Notes: generated by a model from the letters alone, not told the origin. A stretch of 64,000 nt of DNA from Paraburkholderia aromaticivorans (GCF_002278075.1 NZ_CP022994.1:62001-126000); one strand, 5' to 3'. Positions 39,629 through 51,508 are shown, counted from the stretch's first letter. Translations and numbers: made by a program.

Positions 39629-40492
39629 TCATCCAGGCGCCACCTGTGCGACCCGATCAAACGAAGGCCCAGCAGCGTGACAGAGAAGCGCCGCCATGAC
39701 ATCCCGGTAAATCGGGTGGCTCACCGCGTGATCGGCATGGGTCTCGCAGATGCGCAACTGGATGTCCAGCCTTTGCTTTCCCACCGGGCTTGCATGGACG
39801 TTGCCGCGGCGAGCGTCGGAGTTTACCGCACCTGACTTCAACCGTCCGCATTCCGCCCCCAACCGCTGCATCGCGTCGAGCTGCGAACTGGATGCCCCAC
39901 CCAGAAGACCGCCGATCCGGCAGCAGGCACCATAGGTCGCCGCTAGCCTTGCTCCCAGCACGTCATCGCAGGAGGCCATTTGCCCGTTTGCCGGAAACCG
40001 CTCCCGTGTTGCGCCTTTGACCATTTCCTCGGTCGCCTTAGCGACCAGTTGGATGGCGTTGGCTTCCCGGGTTTGCACGATCATCCGGAATGCGTGGGTG
40101 TAGAGAAGATCACCCAGTAACACGCCTGCCGCGGAGCCGAGCGCGAGTAGCGGCGAGCTCTCCATGGCGAGCTCTCCATCGGGCAGCAACGCATGAGCAT
40201 TGAGCGAGATGATGATGAGTTCCATCGCCGCAGCAAAGACCTGGACGGCAGGTACCAGTGGGACGGTGCCCGCCACTTCATGCGCGCACAGCACAAGCAG
40301 GCTGCTGGCGAGCAGATCCTCCGACACGATTGCGCTCCGAACCAGCGGGCGTGCAAACGTCGCCGCTGACGGCAGCGCGAGCTCGAGTAACTGCGCTACG
40401 CCAGACAGATCAGATGCAATCGGATTCTGCCACTCATGTGGCGCAAATCCGTTGGCAGAAACATTGCAGTAATCAGCGGAGGCTCTATTCAT
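39629..40492 (-). CDS. Polyprenyl-synthetase-like protein lacking the aspartate-rich motifs
   Basis: A 287-residue helical protein. Segments FAAAMELIIISLNAHALLPD and SAAGVLLGDLLYTHAFRMIV occupy the positions of the isoprenyl diphosphate synthase helices, where true enzymes read LLHDDVVD and ILAGDALLARAF. The first aspartate-rich motif is replaced (ALLPDGE) and no second DDxxD is seen, so catalysis is unlikely. It may be a regulatory or structural homologue, like the non-catalytic subunits of heteromeric synthases. It begins 25 bp after the outer-membrane factor gene and may be co-transcribed with the pump. Assignment is by eye and moderate. Confidence 0.5.
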   Translation of the reverse strand: MNRASADYCNVSANGFAPHEWQNPIASDLSGVAQLLELALPSAATFARPLVRSAIVSEDLLASSLLVLCAHEVAGTVPLVPAVQVFAAAMELIIISLNAHALLPDGELAMESSPLLALGSAAGVLLGDLLYTHAFRMIVQTREANAIQLVAKATEEMVKGATRERFPANGQMASCDDVLGARLAATYGACCRIGGLLGGASSSQLDAMQRLGAECGRLKSGAVNSDARRGNVHASPVGKQRLDIQLRICETHADHAVSHPIYRDVMAALLCHAAGPSFDRVAQVAPG

Positions 40493-40517
40493 TTCCAGCC
40501 AATCGTGATGAGTCCCG

Positions 40518-41972
40518 TCAGGAATCGGAGGAAGTCGAAGGCGCCCCCGCCGCTGCCGCGTCGGCGGCGGATGCGTCTTTCCAGCCACCTCCCAGCGCAC
40601 GGTACAGACCGACCGTATTTTCCGCCCTTGCCAATTGAACCTTGACCAGCGTTTGCTGGGCGTCGTAGAGCGAGCGCTGGTTGACCAGCACGCTCAGATA
40701 GTCGTCGACCCCCTGCTGATACCGCTCACCCGACAGCCGGTAGGCCGATGCGCTCGCCTGCACCAGCTGGACCTGAGCGGCCTGCTGGCGGACATAGGTG
40801 TCGCGTCCGTCCAGCGCATCGGACACGTCCCTGAACGCCGTCTGGATTGCCTTCTGGTAGGTCGCCACCTCAATCTTCGTTGTTACCCTGGCGACGTCCA
40901 GATTTGCCTTGTTACGGCCGTAATCAAAAATCGGCACGCTGATCGACGGGCCGAACGCCCAGGCGCTGCTACCTGCATCAAACAGATTATGCAACGATGC
41001 GCTCGCGGTGCCCCCGCTTGCCGTCAGTGCAATGCGAGGGAAAAACGCAGCGCGCGCAGCGCCAATATTAGCGTTTGCCGACTTCAACTGGTGTTCGGCT
41101 GCAACAATGTCAGGGCGACGGCTCAACAGGTCGGATGGCAACCCCGCGGCGAGGCCATCGTCCAGCGCAACGGTGTCGAGCCGCACCGCGGTGACGAGGT
41201 CAGCTGGCACTGGCGCGCCAACCAGCAGCGTCAGCGCGTTCACGTCCTGCCGCGCCTGCCGGTCGTACTGGGCCAGGTTCGCTTCGGCGGACCGGACCTG
41301 GGTTTCTGCCTGACTCAGATCCAGCGCCGACGACGTACCAGCGTTAAAGTTTGCCTTGACGATCTTGTACGACGCCTGCTGGTTGGCCAGCGTGTCCGAC
41401 GTCAGCGTCCTCAGTTCGAGATCTGCCTGCAGCGTCAGCCAGGCATTCGCAACTTCCGCCACCAGGCTGATCTGCGCCGCCTTCCTCGCTTCGGCGGTCG
41501 CCAGATAGGTCTCCAGCGCGGATTGGCTCAGGCTGCGTACGCGGCCAAACAGGTCCAGTTCGTACGAGGCGACCGCCCCACCGACACTGTAGCTGTGTGA
41601 AACACCCGACTGCCCGGTCATCGAGAGGTCTGCGGGCTGTCGCTGAACCGTGCTGCCTGCGGTCGCCGACAGCGTTGGCAGCAGATCCGCGCGCTGGATC
41701 TGGTACTGCGCACGCGCCGCTTCGATGTTGAGGATGGAAACGCGCAGGTCGCGGTTGTTGTCGAGTGCGAATGCGATGAGCTTCTGCAGATGGGGTTCCC
41801 GATAGAAATCGCGCCACTCGATATCAGCAGCCGCTGACGGATTCGCGGCCATCCCATCCGATGCCGAATAGCCGGTCGCGACGCTCGCGTCCGGGCGATG
41901 GTAGTTCGGGATCATCGTGCAACCCGCCATCATGACAGCGGCACCCAGCGTGATGAGTCTGACTGGCTTCAT
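40518..41972 (-). CDS. RND efflux outer-membrane factor (NodT/OprM family)
   Basis: A 484-residue outer-membrane lipoprotein forming the trimeric exit duct of a tripartite efflux pump. The signal peptide ends in the lipobox MMAGC (cysteine at residue 18). Two OEP repeats follow: [20 protein letters not shown] with [15 protein letters not shown], and later [20 protein letters not shown] with [17 protein letters not shown]. The C-terminus is an alanine-serine-rich tail. Its start overlaps the end of the RND pump gene by 4 bp, showing one operon adaptor-pump-duct. Confidence 0.95.
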   Translation of the reverse strand: MKPVRLITLGAAVMMAGCTMIPNYHRPDASVATGYSASDGMAANPSAAADIEWRDFYREPHLQKLIAFALDNNRDLRVSILNIEAARAQYQIQRADLLPTLSATAGSTVQRQPADLSMTGQSGVSHSYSVGGAVASYELDLFGRVRSLSQSALETYLATAEARKAAQISLVAEVANAWLTLQADLELRTLTSDTLANQQASYKIVKANFNAGTSSALDLSQAETQVRSAEANLAQYDRQARQDVNALTLLVGAPVPADLVTAVRLDTVALDDGLAAGLPSDLLSRRPDIVAAEHQLKSANANIGAARAAFFPRIALTASGGTASASLHNLFDAGSSAWAFGPSISVPIFDYGRNKANLDVARVTTKIEVATYQKAIQTAFRDVSDALDGRDTYVRQQAAQVQLVQASASAYRLSGERYQQGVDDYLSVLVNQRSLYDAQQTLVKVQLARAENTVGLYRALGGGWKDASAADAAAAGAPSTSSDS

Positions 41973-44900
41973 ACCGACGCCTCCGTGGTTTGCGGGTTTT
42001 TGCGGCGTGCAAACGCCCTGGTGACGATCACATAGAACAGCGGCACGAAGAAGATCGCGAGGAACGTGGCCGTCAGCATGCCGCCGACGACGCCCGTACC
42101 GACTGAGTGTTGACTGCCCGAGCCGGCCCCGTGCGAGATCGCGAGCGGCAATACACCGAGCACGAAGGCAGCCGACGTCATGATGATCGGCCTCAGTCGC
42201 AAACGGGCGGCCTGGACCGCAGCGGCGACCAGAGGAACGTCATGTTTCTCGTGCAGATCCTTCGCGAACTCCACGATCAGGATCGCGTTCTTCGCCGACA
42301 GGCCGACCGTGGTCAGCAAACCGACCTGGAAGAACACGTCGTTGGTCAGCCCACGAAGCAGTGTTGCCGACACTGCACCGATGATGCCGAGCGGGATTAC
42401 CATCAGCACCGAGAACGGCACCGACCAGCTCTCGTAGAGCGCCGCCAGACACAGGAACACGATCAGGACCGACAGGGCATACAAGGCCGGTGCCTGCGCG
42501 CCAGAAGCCCTCTCCTCATAGGAGAGTCCCGTCGGCGCAATGCTGAAGCCGTGGGGCAACTGGGCCGCGATGCGTTCCACCTCCTGCATTGCTTCGCCCG
42601 AGCTATGGCCTGGCGCCGGCTGTCCTTGCAGTTCGACCGCGGAAATACCGTTATAGCGTTCAAGCTTCGGCGAACCGTAGATCCACGAACCGGTAGCGAT
42701 GGCCGAGAAAGGCACCATCTCGCCGTTATCGTTGCGCAGATACCATTTGTTAAGATCTTCAGGACTCACGCGCGAGTCAGGTTTGCCCTGTATGAAGACC
42801 TTCTTGACGCGGCCGCGATCAACGAAATCGTTGATGTATTGCGATCCCCAGGCGGCGGTCATGGTTTCGTTAACCGAATCCAGACTTACCTGCAGCGCAC
42901 GCGCTTTCTCGTCGTCAATATTGACGTGGAATTGCGGTTCGTCGTTCATCCCGTTAGGCCGCACGTTGGCGAGCAACGGATCCCTGGCCGCAAGCGCGAG
43001 GAACCGGTTTCGCGCGGCCATCAACGCTTCATGCCCCTGGCCTGTATCGTCCTGGAGGAACACGTCGAAACCCTGCGAGTTGCCCATTTCCATAATGGCC
43101 GGCGGCACAATCGGAATGACCATCCCGTCCCTGATCTTCCCGAAAACCGCTCTGGCGCGCTCGGCGACGCCGAACACGGTGGGGTCATCGCCCGTGCGCT
43201 GGACCCAAGGCTTAAGGGAGACAAACGCCATCGCGGAATTCTGGCCACGACCCGCGAAGTTGAAGCCATTGACCGTAAAGACCGACTCCACAGCGCCGGA
43301 TTCATCCTCAAGCAGGTGATCGCGCACTGTCGTGAGTACCTGTTCGGTACGCGCGGCTGACGCATTCGGTGGCATCTGAACCTGAACGAACATAGTGCCC
43401 TGATCTTCCTCGGGCAGAAATGCCGTCGGGATCCGCGTGAAGAGAAAGCCCATTCCAACGACGATCACCCCGTACACCACCAGATATCGGCCTTTCCTGG
43501 CAAGGATCGAGCCGACCATGCCCTCGTATCGGGCAGCACCGCGATCGAACGTTTTGTTGAACCACCCGAAGAAACCCTTCTTTTCGTGATGACCTGCCGC
43601 CACCGGCTTCAATAGCGTCGCGCACAGCGCCGGCGTGAAAACCAGCGCAACCAGCACGGACAGCGCCATCGCTGACACGATCGTGACCGAGAACTGACGG
43701 TAGATCACACCGGTGGATCCGCCAAAGAAGGCCATCGGAAGAAACACCGCCGACAGGACCATTGCAATGCCAACGAGCGCACCCTGGATCTGGCCCATCG
43801 ATTTACGCGTCGCCTCTTTTGGACTCAGGCCCTCTTCCGCCATCACACGCTCGACGTTTTCGACGACTACAATCGCGTCATCGACGAGCAGACCGATGGC
43901 CAGCACCATGCCGAACATCGTCAGGATGTTGATCGTAAAGCCGAAGGCCGCGAGCACCCCGAACGTCCCCAGCAGCACGACCGGCACGGCTAAGGTCGGA
44001 ATCAGCGTCGCACGGATATTTTGCAGGAACAGGTACATCACGAGGAACACAAGCACGATGCCCTCGATCAGCGTTTTGACCACCTCTTCGATCGACGCAT
44101 GCACAACCGGCGATGTGTCATATGGGATCACAATCTTCACGCCCGGCGGAAGGAGCGCCTTCTTCGCATCAAGGACCTTGCGCACGGCAGTGACCGTATC
44201 GAGCAGATTCGCCCCGGTCGCAAGACGAAGCGCAATACCTGCGGACGGCTTCCCGTTGTATTTACTCGAGATGGAATAGGTTTCGGCTCCAAGGCCGACG
44301 TCCGCGACGTCGCGCAGGCGAACCTGCGAGCCGTCCCGATTGACCTTCAGAAGGATCTGTTTGAATTCTTCTGCAGTCTTCATCCGCACCTTGCCGATCA
44401 CCGTCGCATTCAACTCGACCCCACGACCGGTCGGCAAGCCGCCCAGCATACCGGACGAAACCTGCACGTTCTGTGCACTGATCGCCGCGGAGACATCCTG
44501 AGGTGTGAGCGAATAGCTGTCCAGTTTGGCCGGATCGAGCCAGATCCGCATCGCATACTGGGAGCCCATCAACAGATAGTCGCCAACCCCCTTTGTCCGC
44601 AGGATCGGATCCTGCAGATTGGAGGCCAGATAATTCCCGAGGTCATAGCTCGACATCTTCCCGTCTTCGGATACCAGGCTCACCACCATCATGAAGTTGA
44701 TCTGGTACTTGGCGACGCGGATGCCCTGCTGCTGAACTTCCTGGGGCAGGAGCGGTGTCGCAAGTTGCAGCTTGTTCTGCACCTGCACCTGCGCGATGTC
44801 CGGATTGGTACCCTGATCGAACGTGACGATAATCTGCATGCTACCGTCTGAATTGCTGTTCGAGGTGATATACCGCAGCCCGTCCAGTCCGTTGAGCTGC

Positions 44901-45100
44901 TGTTCAATCACCTGCACTACCGTGTCTTGCACCGTTTGTGCAGAAGCACCCGGATAGGTGACGGTAACGCTTACCGCAGGTGCCGCAATGTTCGGGTACT
45001 GGTTCACCGGCAACGAGCGGATCGCCAGATAACCGGCGAGCATGATCACGAGGGCGATCACCCACGCAAAAATGGGTCGATTAATAAAGATCTTTGACAT
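41969..45100 (-). CDS. RND multidrug efflux pump, inner-membrane subunit (AcrB/MexB type)
   Basis: A 1,043-residue HAE1-family proton-driven drug exporter with 12 membrane helices and two large periplasmic loops. The start [20 protein letters not shown] is canonical. The proton-relay aspartates lie in [18 protein letters not shown] (helix 4) and the partner lysine in [19 protein letters not shown] (helix 10). It is full length and intact. The adaptor gene ends 11 bp upstream and the outer-membrane factor overlaps its end. Substrates would include hydrophobic antibiotics, dyes or solvents; exact specificity is not readable. Confidence 0.96.
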   Translation of the reverse strand: MSKIFINRPIFAWVIALVIMLAGYLAIRSLPVNQYPNIAAPAVSVTVTYPGASAQTVQDTVVQVIEQQLNGLDGLRYITSNSNSDGSMQIIVTFDQGTNPDIAQVQVQNKLQLATPLLPQEVQQQGIRVAKYQINFMMVVSLVSEDGKMSSYDLGNYLASNLQDPILRTKGVGDYLLMGSQYAMRIWLDPAKLDSYSLTPQDVSAAISAQNVQVSSGMLGGLPTGRGVELNATVIGKVRMKTAEEFKQILLKVNRDGSQVRLRDVADVGLGAETYSISSKYNGKPSAGIALRLATGANLLDTVTAVRKVLDAKKALLPPGVKIVIPYDTSPVVHASIEEVVKTLIEGIVLVFLVMYLFLQNIRATLIPTLAVPVVLLGTFGVLAAFGFTINILTMFGMVLAIGLLVDDAIVVVENVERVMAEEGLSPKEATRKSMGQIQGALVGIAMVLSAVFLPMAFFGGSTGVIYRQFSVTIVSAMALSVLVALVFTPALCATLLKPVAAGHHEKKGFFGWFNKTFDRGAARYEGMVGSILARKGRYLVVYGVIVVGMGFLFTRIPTAFLPEEDQGTMFVQVQMPPNASAARTEQVLTTVRDHLLEDESGAVESVFTVNGFNFAGRGQNSAMAFVSLKPWVQRTGDDPTVFGVAERARAVFGKIRDGMVIPIVPPAIMEMGNSQGFDVFLQDDTGQGHEALMAARNRFLALAARDPLLANVRPNGMNDEPQFHVNIDDEKARALQVSLDSVNETMTAAWGSQYINDFVDRGRVKKVFIQGKPDSRVSPEDLNKWYLRNDNGEMVPFSAIATGSWIYGSPKLERYNGISAVELQGQPAPGHSSGEAMQEVERIAAQLPHGFSIAPTGLSYEERASGAQAPALYALSVLIVFLCLAALYESWSVPFSVLMVIPLGIIGAVSATLLRGLTNDVFFQVGLLTTVGLSAKNAILIVEFAKDLHEKHDVPLVAAAVQAARLRLRPIIMTSAAFVLGVLPLAISHGAGSGSQHSVGTGVVGGMLTATFLAIFFVPLFYVIVTRAFARRKNPQTTEASV

Positions 45101-45111
45101 TGGCCCTCCGG

Positions 45112-46305
45112 TTAGCTGCCAGCCGCGGCTGACGCCGGCGCAATTGCGGCGTTCGTGCTACCCGGTTCATCGCCCAGGTCGACGTGCACATTGGTCGCCG
45201 GCACCGCAGACACGGTAATACCAGGCTGCAGCCGCTGAAGGCCTTCGGTCACAACCCGCTCACCCGCGCGCAGACCTGAACGCAGGAGCCACGTGTTGCC
45301 GACCGTGCGGTCGACCTGAATCGGGCGCAGATTCGCCTTGTTGTCCGGACCCACTACCCATGCAATGGCTGCCCCGGTCGTGTCGCGAGCGACAGCCTGT
45401 TCAGGAACCAGGATTGCATCGCTCCTGACGCCTTCGTTAAGTCGCGCATGCACGAACATTCCCGGCAGCAGGTCGCGTTCCGAATTCGGGAAGATCGCAC
45501 GCAATGTGATCATTCCGGTCCCTTCATCCACGCTGACCTCGGAAAATTTCAGCGTACCTGCCTGCCCGTAGGAGCTACCGTCTTCAAGCACCAGACTCAC
45601 GCTTGCAGCGTTTTTGCCCGTGCTCTTAAGTTGGCCGCTGGCCAGCTCACGTCGCAAGCGCATCATGTCGATCGACGACTGCGTCACGTCCACGTAAATG
45701 GGGTCGAGCTGTTGAACAACCGCAAGCGACTGGGACTGACCGTTGGTGACGAGAGCGCCTTCGGTCACTGCCGAGCGACCAATGCGCCCGGAAATCGGCG
45801 CATAGACTTTCGTGTACGCGAGATTAATGCGGGCTGTTTCAACGTCGGCCTGCGCCTGCTGATAGGCGGACATCGCATCGTCGTACTGCTGCTTGCTGAC
45901 CGCGTTATCAACCAGCAGTTTCTGATCGCGTTCGGCCAGACGCTGAGCGGTAGTCAGCGCCGCACGTGCCTTGTCGTAGGCGGCCCGGTACGGCGCTTCG
46001 TCGATCTGATAGAGCTGCTGCCCCTGTTTGACGTCTGCGCCTTCCGTGAACAGCCGCTTCTGGATGACTCCGCTTACCTGCGGCCGCACCTCCGCCACGC
46101 GCCAGGCGCTTGTGCGACCTGGCAGTTCGGACGTGAGAGTAACGGGTTGGGACTGAAGCGTGACAGTGCCGACTTCAGGTGTTGCGGTTTGCACGACCGT
46201 CTTCTTGTCGCACCCGGTGAGCAGGAACGCGGCAGCGATTGAACATGTCGTTAGCGTCATTAAGCCGCGGGACCGGAATTTGAAAACCATATTTGGATAA
46301 GCCAT
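45112..46305 (-). CDS. RND efflux periplasmic adaptor (AcrA/MexA type)
   Basis: About 397 residues. It bridges the RND pump and outer-membrane duct. A lipoprotein signal ends at LLTGCDKK. The lipoyl/barrel-sandwich domain shows [20 protein letters not shown] and [14 protein letters not shown], then a coiled-coil hairpin ([20 protein letters not shown]) and [20 protein letters not shown] 46305 is used; 46290 and 46260 are alternatives and none has a strong ribosome-binding site, while an upstream in-frame start at 46473 would add a non-signal extension. The promoter and a dyad lie at 46,376-46,414. Confidence 0.92.
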   Translation of the reverse strand: MAYPNMVFKFRSRGLMTLTTCSIAAAFLLTGCDKKTVVQTATPEVGTVTLQSQPVTLTSELPGRTSAWRVAEVRPQVSGVIQKRLFTEGADVKQGQQLYQIDEAPYRAAYDKARAALTTAQRLAERDQKLLVDNAVSKQQYDDAMSAYQQAQADVETARINLAYTKVYAPISGRIGRSAVTEGALVTNGQSQSLAVVQQLDPIYVDVTQSSIDMMRLRRELASGQLKSTGKNAASVSLVLEDGSSYGQAGTLKFSEVSVDEGTGMITLRAIFPNSERDLLPGMFVHARLNEGVRSDAILVPEQAVARDTTGAAIAWVVGPDNKANLRPIQVDRTVGNTWLLRSGLRAGERVVTEGLQRLQPGITVSAVPATNVHVDLGDEPGSTNAAIAPASAAAGS

Positions 46306-46375
46306 TGCAAAGAAAAGAGGTTCGTTCGCACCGAAGTTGCCGCCCACCGACCGCAGCAAGATCGCATTGAAAATC

Positions 46376-46414
46376 TTATAATGGCGCACTGTATCATCTA
46401 TCAATACATGGTGC
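46376..46414 (-). promoter_or_regulatory. Efflux operon promoter with overlapping TetR-type operator
   Basis: On the minus strand TTGATA (46,404-46,399) and TTATAA (46,381-46,376) form a -35/-10 pair with a 17-bp spacer. The palindrome TGTAT-N9-ATACA, flanked by GCAC and GTGC (46,385-46,414), covers the -35 box. This is the design of operators bound by AcrR/TtgR-like TetR repressors of RND pumps. No such repressor gene is in the window. Confidence 0.65.
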
Positions 46415-46473
46415 TTTTTGGTTCGCAACCCTTCCCTATCCGCGCAGAGGCCCGCAAGACAGGTCGACAACAC

Positions 46474-47100
46474 AGCATCGTGGCAGCGAGCCGGTTATCG
46501 GACAATGGCCCCTGTGAGGCGACCCCACTGACGTGCGTCAATCGACCGCGCCACACGAAATCTCTTCGCGATACGGCCCCCCCGGATGATTGCGCTCGTC
46601 GGAAAAGCACCAGGCATGTAGGGGTCGCTTGCGAAAACGGAAAATAAAGCACGTTAGCGGCGGACGAACGTTGCCAGACGACCCCTTGGAGTCATTCAAA
46701 ATCGAATCTCGAACGGCCGCTTCCGCCCTTGCATGAGCCGATCGTCGACGGCTGATTGACCTGCGCAGCGCTATCGTTCACGGTGGTCGCCGCGGCAAAC
46801 CGCGCAAAGCAGGTCAAGAAATTCCAGTAGCAGTGAAACCATACCGCTGGCCCCGCGATGAATGGACGGACGCGGGGCAAGAGACCGACCCCGATAATCG
46901 CAAAATGCGAACTTTGTATAGTTCAAATGCAGTTTGATTGATCCAGATGAACCAACTGGCAGATTTAGGCTGCCCTACCAGGCTGCAAAGCCTCATAGTT
47001 TGTGCTTGAGTTCGCCGCCCCCTTGCTGCCAGACGCTATTGAGCGTCCTGCGATGCTGTATGGCCTCTGCGGGGGAGGGGCGGGACACGGAGGCCATCCT
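46474..47100. other. Upstream of efflux operon and left arm of Tn3-family transposon
   Basis: No supported gene. The left terminal repeat of the transposon is at 46,621-46,657. Between the efflux promoter and that repeat only about 200 bp remain, with no tetR reading frame. From 46,658 to 47,100 there are only short frames without start signals. Confidence 0.5.
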
Positions 47101-47337
47101 ATGGAATCGTTTCTGAGTGCGCATGAACTGTCAGCGCTCATGCTTATAGAACAAGCTCCCTCGCACGCTGATCTTGACCGGCGCGAGGTCGAACAGCTTA
47201 TAGGCCGGCAATTGGTTGAGCGCGCCGCAGGCGCATCCGGTGCGTCTGAATTTAAGGTAACAGACAATGGAAGCGCAGTCCTGACACGGATATTCGCCTT
47301 CGATATACGGGCGCAGAAAGTTGATCCGCCTGCGTAA
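47101..47337 (+). CDS. Small hypothetical protein in the transposon
   Basis: A 78-residue soluble protein (MESFLSAHELSALMLIEQAP). ATG 47101 is chosen because GGAGG lies 8 bp upstream. The pattern of helices followed by LVERAAGASGASEFKVTDNG resembles a short winged-helix (a MarR-like final strand pair KVTDNGSAVL), so it may be a small DNA-binding regulator. No named family. It is convergent with the response regulator. Confidence 0.5.
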   Translation: MESFLSAHELSALMLIEQAPSHADLDRREVEQLIGRQLVERAAGASGASEFKVTDNGSAVLTRIFAFDIRAQKVDPPA

Positions 47338-47406
47338 CCCGCAACACCAAAACTCCGATGCGGCATGATGCGTGTCAGTGTGACATCGACACGCTCCAGG
47401 GGCGAC

Positions 47407-48060
47407 TTAGAGCAGCTCGGCACCGTCATCTTCAAGAAGGTCGTGGCGCACAGCGTAGCGCACAAGCGCCGCGTCGTTCGCGAGGCCGGACTTTTCCAGA
47501 ATGTTCGTCCTATGTGTGCTGACCGTCTTGGCACTCAAACCCAGCTTTCCTGCGATCACTGCAATAGATTCGCCTGCCGCAATCAGGAGAAGTATCTGGA
47601 ATTCGCGGGCGGACAGGCGCTGGTGGGGAAATGAAGAATCGACTTCAGCAAAACCGTGGGCGATCTGGTCCGCCATCATAAGACTTACATAGATGCCTCC
47701 GGACGCAACCTTTCGGGCCGCCGCTATAAAGTCTTTGCCAGGCGTATCTTTCGTAACGTATCCGGACGCTCCGGCCTTGAACGCACGAACTGCGTACGCC
47801 TGCTCAGGATGCATCGTCACCACCAGAATGCGCAACGAAGGATTTTCGATCTTGATCAGGGGGATCAGATCGAGGCCATGGAGGCCGGGCATTGAGAGGC
47901 CGAGAGTAAGCAAGGCTGCATCGGTCGCTCTCGCAAGTGCCAGCGTGCTTGCTCCGTCGGCCGCTTCACCTGCAAACTCGAACTCCCCTGTGCTGCACAG
48001 CAGCGCACGCAGCCCCTCACGCATGACACCATGCGCGTCAGAAATTGCCACCTTCGTCAT
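47407..48060 (-). CDS. NarL/LuxR-family response regulator with altered receiver
   Basis: A 217-residue two-domain regulator. The receiver (1-120) has the acidic pair near the N-terminus reduced to SDAHG, the conserved lysine in GYVTKDTPG, and T in VVTMHPE. The usual phosphorylated aspartate before SMPG is glycine: the strand reads ALLTLGLSMPGLHGLDL where relatives read VVLLDLSMPG. The C-terminal GerE HTH is intact (LSAREFQILLLIAAGESI, then LGLSAKTVSTHRTNILEK). It therefore probably works without phosphorylation. It is carried inside the Tn3-family transposon, and no sensor kinase is adjacent. Confidence 0.88.
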   Translation of the reverse strand: MTKVAISDAHGVMREGLRALLCSTGEFEFAGEAADGASTLALARATDAALLTLGLSMPGLHGLDLIPLIKIENPSLRILVVTMHPEQAYAVRAFKAGASGYVTKDTPGKDFIAAARKVASGGIYVSLMMADQIAHGFAEVDSSFPHQRLSAREFQILLLIAAGESIAVIAGKLGLSAKTVSTHRTNILEKSGLANDAALVRYAVRHDLLEDDGAELL

Positions 48061-48447
48061 GGATCACTCTCATGGAAAGAGGCGAGATTGCCTTTTGTCA
48101 TGATGGACCGTTGGCCATGCAGATCGAAGGTTACTTTGTAACAGCACACATCGTGGAGTTTCGGTCAAAATTCCGGCGTTTACCTCCATTTAAGTTCCCA
48201 AACACGGGTTAATTTGCCGTTTCGCCGCTGTAGATCCCCAAGAGGCCAATGTGCTACGGGACTCCAGGTCCACGAGCAGCGCTCGGAGCGTTCTCTTTGT
48301 GTGCTTGCACGTGGCAGTCGGCTGTTCTTCGTATTTCAGCCGCTCGAGAGAACATCACCAAAGTCTCTTCATGGCCGCACTGCGCCGCTCCGCCAGCTTA
48401 CTTAGGACAGTTGCCGCGCACAACACCCCCAACAGGAAAGGCTAACG
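48061..48447. other. Non-coding stretch between response regulator and tnpA
   Basis: No supported gene. It would contain the response-regulator promoter on the minus strand and the 3' end of the tnpA transcript. I see no convincing terminator hairpin. Confidence 0.4.
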
Positions 48448-51414
48448 CTAGTGGTCCCGGGCGGGACGCAGTGGCCGGAATCCACCGCGCCGCACGTTCT
48501 GGTCCTCGCGCCACACGTAATCGCCCGTCAGGTTGATGTGCTCCCAGCCAAGCGGTGAGAGATACGGTAGCAAAACTGCATCGGGCGGGGTACCGCGTGT
48601 GACCATCGCGTGGACAGCCCGTTCGAGGTAGACGGTGTTCCACAGAACGATTGCGGCAGTGACCAGATTCAGGCCACTTGCACGGTAGCGCTGCGACTCA
48701 AAGCTGCGATCGCGGATTTCGCCAAGCCGGTAGAAGAAGACCGAACGTGCAAGTGCATTGCGGGCCTCGCCCTTGTTCAGGCCGACGTGAACGCGGCGGC
48801 GCAGTTCGACGTTCTGCAGCCAGTCGAGGATGAACAGTGTACGCTCGATACGACCGATCTCGCGTAGCGCAACGGCGAGGCCGTTCTGCCGCGGATAGCT
48901 GCCGAGCTTGCGCAGCATCAGTGAAGCGGTGACGGTACCCTGCCGGATCGACGTCGCCAGGCGCAGGATCTCGTCCCAGTTCCGCCGGATTGCCTTCTCG
49001 TTGTACGTGTCACCAATCATCGACTGGAGCGCCGGATAGTCCTTCACGCTGCCAGGCACGTACAGCTTCATGTCGTGGAGATCGCGGATGCGGGGCGCGA
49101 ACCGGAAGCCCAGCAGGTGCATCAATGCAAAAACGTGGTCGGTGAAACCGTTGGTGTCGGTGTAATGTTCCTGAATGCGCAGATCCGACTCATGGTATAG
49201 CAGGCCGTCGAGCACGTAGGTCGAATCGCGCACGCCGACGTTCACGAGGTTCGGGTAGAACGGCGCGTATTGGTCGGAGATGTGCGTGTAGAACATCCGG
49301 CCTGGTTCGGCGCCATACTTCGGGTTCACATGTCCGGTACTCTCGGCGCGTCCGCCGGCCCGGAAACGCTGCCCGTCCGATGACGAAGTGCTGCCGTCAC
49401 CCCAATGGGTAGCGAACGGCTGGGCGAACTGTGCGTTGACCAGTTCGCCCAGCGCCTGCGAATAAGTCTCGTCACGGATGTGCCACGCCTGCAGCCACGA
49501 GAGTTTCGCGTAGGTGGTCCCCGGGCATGCTTCTGCCATCTTTGTCAGTCCGAGGTTTATCGCATCGGCCAGGACCGTCGTGAGCAGCAATGTCTTGTCT
49601 TTTGCGCTCTCTCCGGTCTTCAGGTGCATGAAATGGCGAGTGAATCCGGTCCACGCATCGACCTCCATCAGCAGTTCGGTGATCTTCACGCGCGGCAGCA
49701 TGACCGACGTCTGGTCGATCAGCGTCTGGGCAGCCTCGGGCACTGCTGCATCGAGTGGCGTGATTTTCAGGCCCGATTCCGTAATGATCGCATCGGGCAG
49801 TCCGTTTTCGGCCGCGAGCCGGTTGACGGTTGCCAGCCGCTCCTCCAGCAACTGCCGCCGCTCGTTCAGGTAACGGTCGCAGTCGGTGGTGATGGGTATT
49901 GGCAGCGCATTGTCCCGCCTGATCGCCTGGAAATTTTCCGCCGGAAGCAGATAGTCGTCGAAGTCCTTGAACTGGCGTGAGCCCTGCACCCAGATGTCGC
50001 CTGATCGCAGCGCATTCTTCAACTCGGCCAGCGCACACAACTCGTAGTAACGACGATCAATACCGGTGTCGGTCAAGACCAGTTGTTTCCACCGCGGCTT
50101 GACGAAGGCGGTCGGCGCGTCCGCCGGCATCTTGCGCACGCCATCATTGTCCATGGCCTTGATCATGTTGACGGCGTTGAGCACATCGGTCGCCGCCGGC
50201 GCCGCGCGCAGTTTCAGGATTTCGAGGAAAGCCGGTACGTAGCGACGCAGCGTCGCGTAATGGTCGCCGATCTGATGCAGGAAATCGAACGCTTCGGGCT
50301 GGGCCAGTTGCTCGGCCTCGCTGACACTTTTCGTGAATACCTCCCACGACATGACGGACTCGATCGCCTTGAAGGCATCGCCGCCATTTTCCCTGGCCTT
50401 CAGCAGGGCGCGGCCGAGCTTCCCGTACAGTCTCACCTTGTCGTTGATCGCCTTGCCCGAGCGGTGGAACTGCTGCTGATGTTTCTTTTTCGCGGCATTG
50501 AAAAGCCGACCGATGATGCGGTCGTGCAGGTCGACGATTTCATCGGTGACTGTCGCTGTCGCTTCCATGACGATGGCCGCCAAGGTCGCGTGACGACGCT
50601 GTGTTTCGAACTTCCCGAGGTCGTGTGGCGTCATCTGCGCGCCTTCGCGCGCAATCTTGAGCAAACGGTTTCTGTGCACCAGCCGGTCGAGGCCCGCGGG
50701 CAGGTCGACGGCGTGAAGGATTTTCAGGCGGTCGATGTGCTGCAGCATCTGTCGCGAACTCGCCTTGCCCGGCGGCAGCCGCAACCATGCCAGCCACGTC
50801 ATGCGGCCGTCGTCCCGACGCTTCAGTAACTCGTCGAGTCTTCGCCGATGACCGTCCGACAGCAATTCCGTGAGCACGTCGTGGATGCGACGCGTCGCGC
50901 GGGTGACCGCTTCAGCACAGATCCGCTCGATCACGTTCGAACCCGGCAACAGGATTGCCTGCCGGCGCAGATATTCGAGCAGCGCCTGCGCGAGTACGAA
51001 GCCCTTGTCGGTCTGCATTGCCAGGTCGACGAGTGCCAGTACCGCCGGATGGTAGTCGGCCACCGTAAGCGGACGCAGTTGCAGCGCCGCCTGCAGTTCG
51101 AGCAGATGCTCACGGCGCGTCTGGTCCCGCTGCGCGTACGCCTCCCAGTGCGACGGTGCAATGCCGAGTTGCCCGGCAACGTACCGCAGCAGCGCGGGCG
51201 GAGGCTCGACACCAGCGCTCAAAGCGAAGCCCGGAAAACGCAAGCAGCAGAACTGGACGGCAAATCCGAGGCGATTGGCCGTTCCTCGATGCTGCCTGAT
51301 CAGCGACATGTCCTGCTCGCTAAACGTGTAGTGGCGAATTAGATCATCGTGGCTGTCAGGGAACGAAAACAGGCTGTCTCGCTCGGCCGGCGAGAGAATG
51401 GAACGACGGGGCAT
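48448..51414 (-). CDS. tnpA: Tn3-family transposase (copy 2)
   Basis: A 988-residue TnpA. The N-terminal DUF4158-like domain begins [20 protein letters not shown]. The DDE Tn3 domain shows D in TSSSDGQRF (about 684), D in [20 protein letters not shown] (about 756) and E in [17 protein letters not shown]. It is intact and only distantly related to the copy at 33,705, so the two transposons are of separate lineages despite sharing the recombinase type. It is divergent from that recombinase with about 150 bp between, and its terminal repeats are those at 46,621 and 53,305. Confidence 0.94.
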   Translation of the reverse strand: MPRRSILSPAERDSLFSFPDSHDDLIRHYTFSEQDMSLIRQHRGTANRLGFAVQFCCLRFPGFALSAGVEPPPALLRYVAGQLGIAPSHWEAYAQRDQTRREHLLELQAALQLRPLTVADYHPAVLALVDLAMQTDKGFVLAQALLEYLRRQAILLPGSNVIERICAEAVTRATRRIHDVLTELLSDGHRRRLDELLKRRDDGRMTWLAWLRLPPGKASSRQMLQHIDRLKILHAVDLPAGLDRLVHRNRLLKIAREGAQMTPHDLGKFETQRRHATLAAIVMEATATVTDEIVDLHDRIIGRLFNAAKKKHQQQFHRSGKAINDKVRLYGKLGRALLKARENGGDAFKAIESVMSWEVFTKSVSEAEQLAQPEAFDFLHQIGDHYATLRRYVPAFLEILKLRAAPAATDVLNAVNMIKAMDNDGVRKMPADAPTAFVKPRWKQLVLTDTGIDRRYYELCALAELKNALRSGDIWVQGSRQFKDFDDYLLPAENFQAIRRDNALPIPITTDCDRYLNERRQLLEERLATVNRLAAENGLPDAIITESGLKITPLDAAVPEAAQTLIDQTSVMLPRVKITELLMEVDAWTGFTRHFMHLKTGESAKDKTLLLTTVLADAINLGLTKMAEACPGTTYAKLSWLQAWHIRDETYSQALGELVNAQFAQPFATHWGDGSTSSSDGQRFRAGGRAESTGHVNPKYGAEPGRMFYTHISDQYAPFYPNLVNVGVRDSTYVLDGLLYHESDLRIQEHYTDTNGFTDHVFALMHLLGFRFAPRIRDLHDMKLYVPGSVKDYPALQSMIGDTYNEKAIRRNWDEILRLATSIRQGTVTASLMLRKLGSYPRQNGLAVALREIGRIERTLFILDWLQNVELRRRVHVGLNKGEARNALARSVFFYRLGEIRDRSFESQRYRASGLNLVTAAIVLWNTVYLERAVHAMVTRGTPPDAVLLPYLSPLGWEHINLTGDYVWREDQNVRRGGFRPLRPARDH

Positions 51415-51508
51415 GGTGGGCTCGACAGAGGATGGGGATGGCGCTGACGGCGGGTTGCAGCACCGATTCCACTGGACTGACGGTTCAGAAAAACAGCAGT
51501 GTAATACG

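Noticed and set aside
46401..46652. Residual tetR gene upstream of the efflux operon
   Set aside because: Frames there show no HTH or start comparable to TetR proteins; an ARKT-like codon run is out of context.
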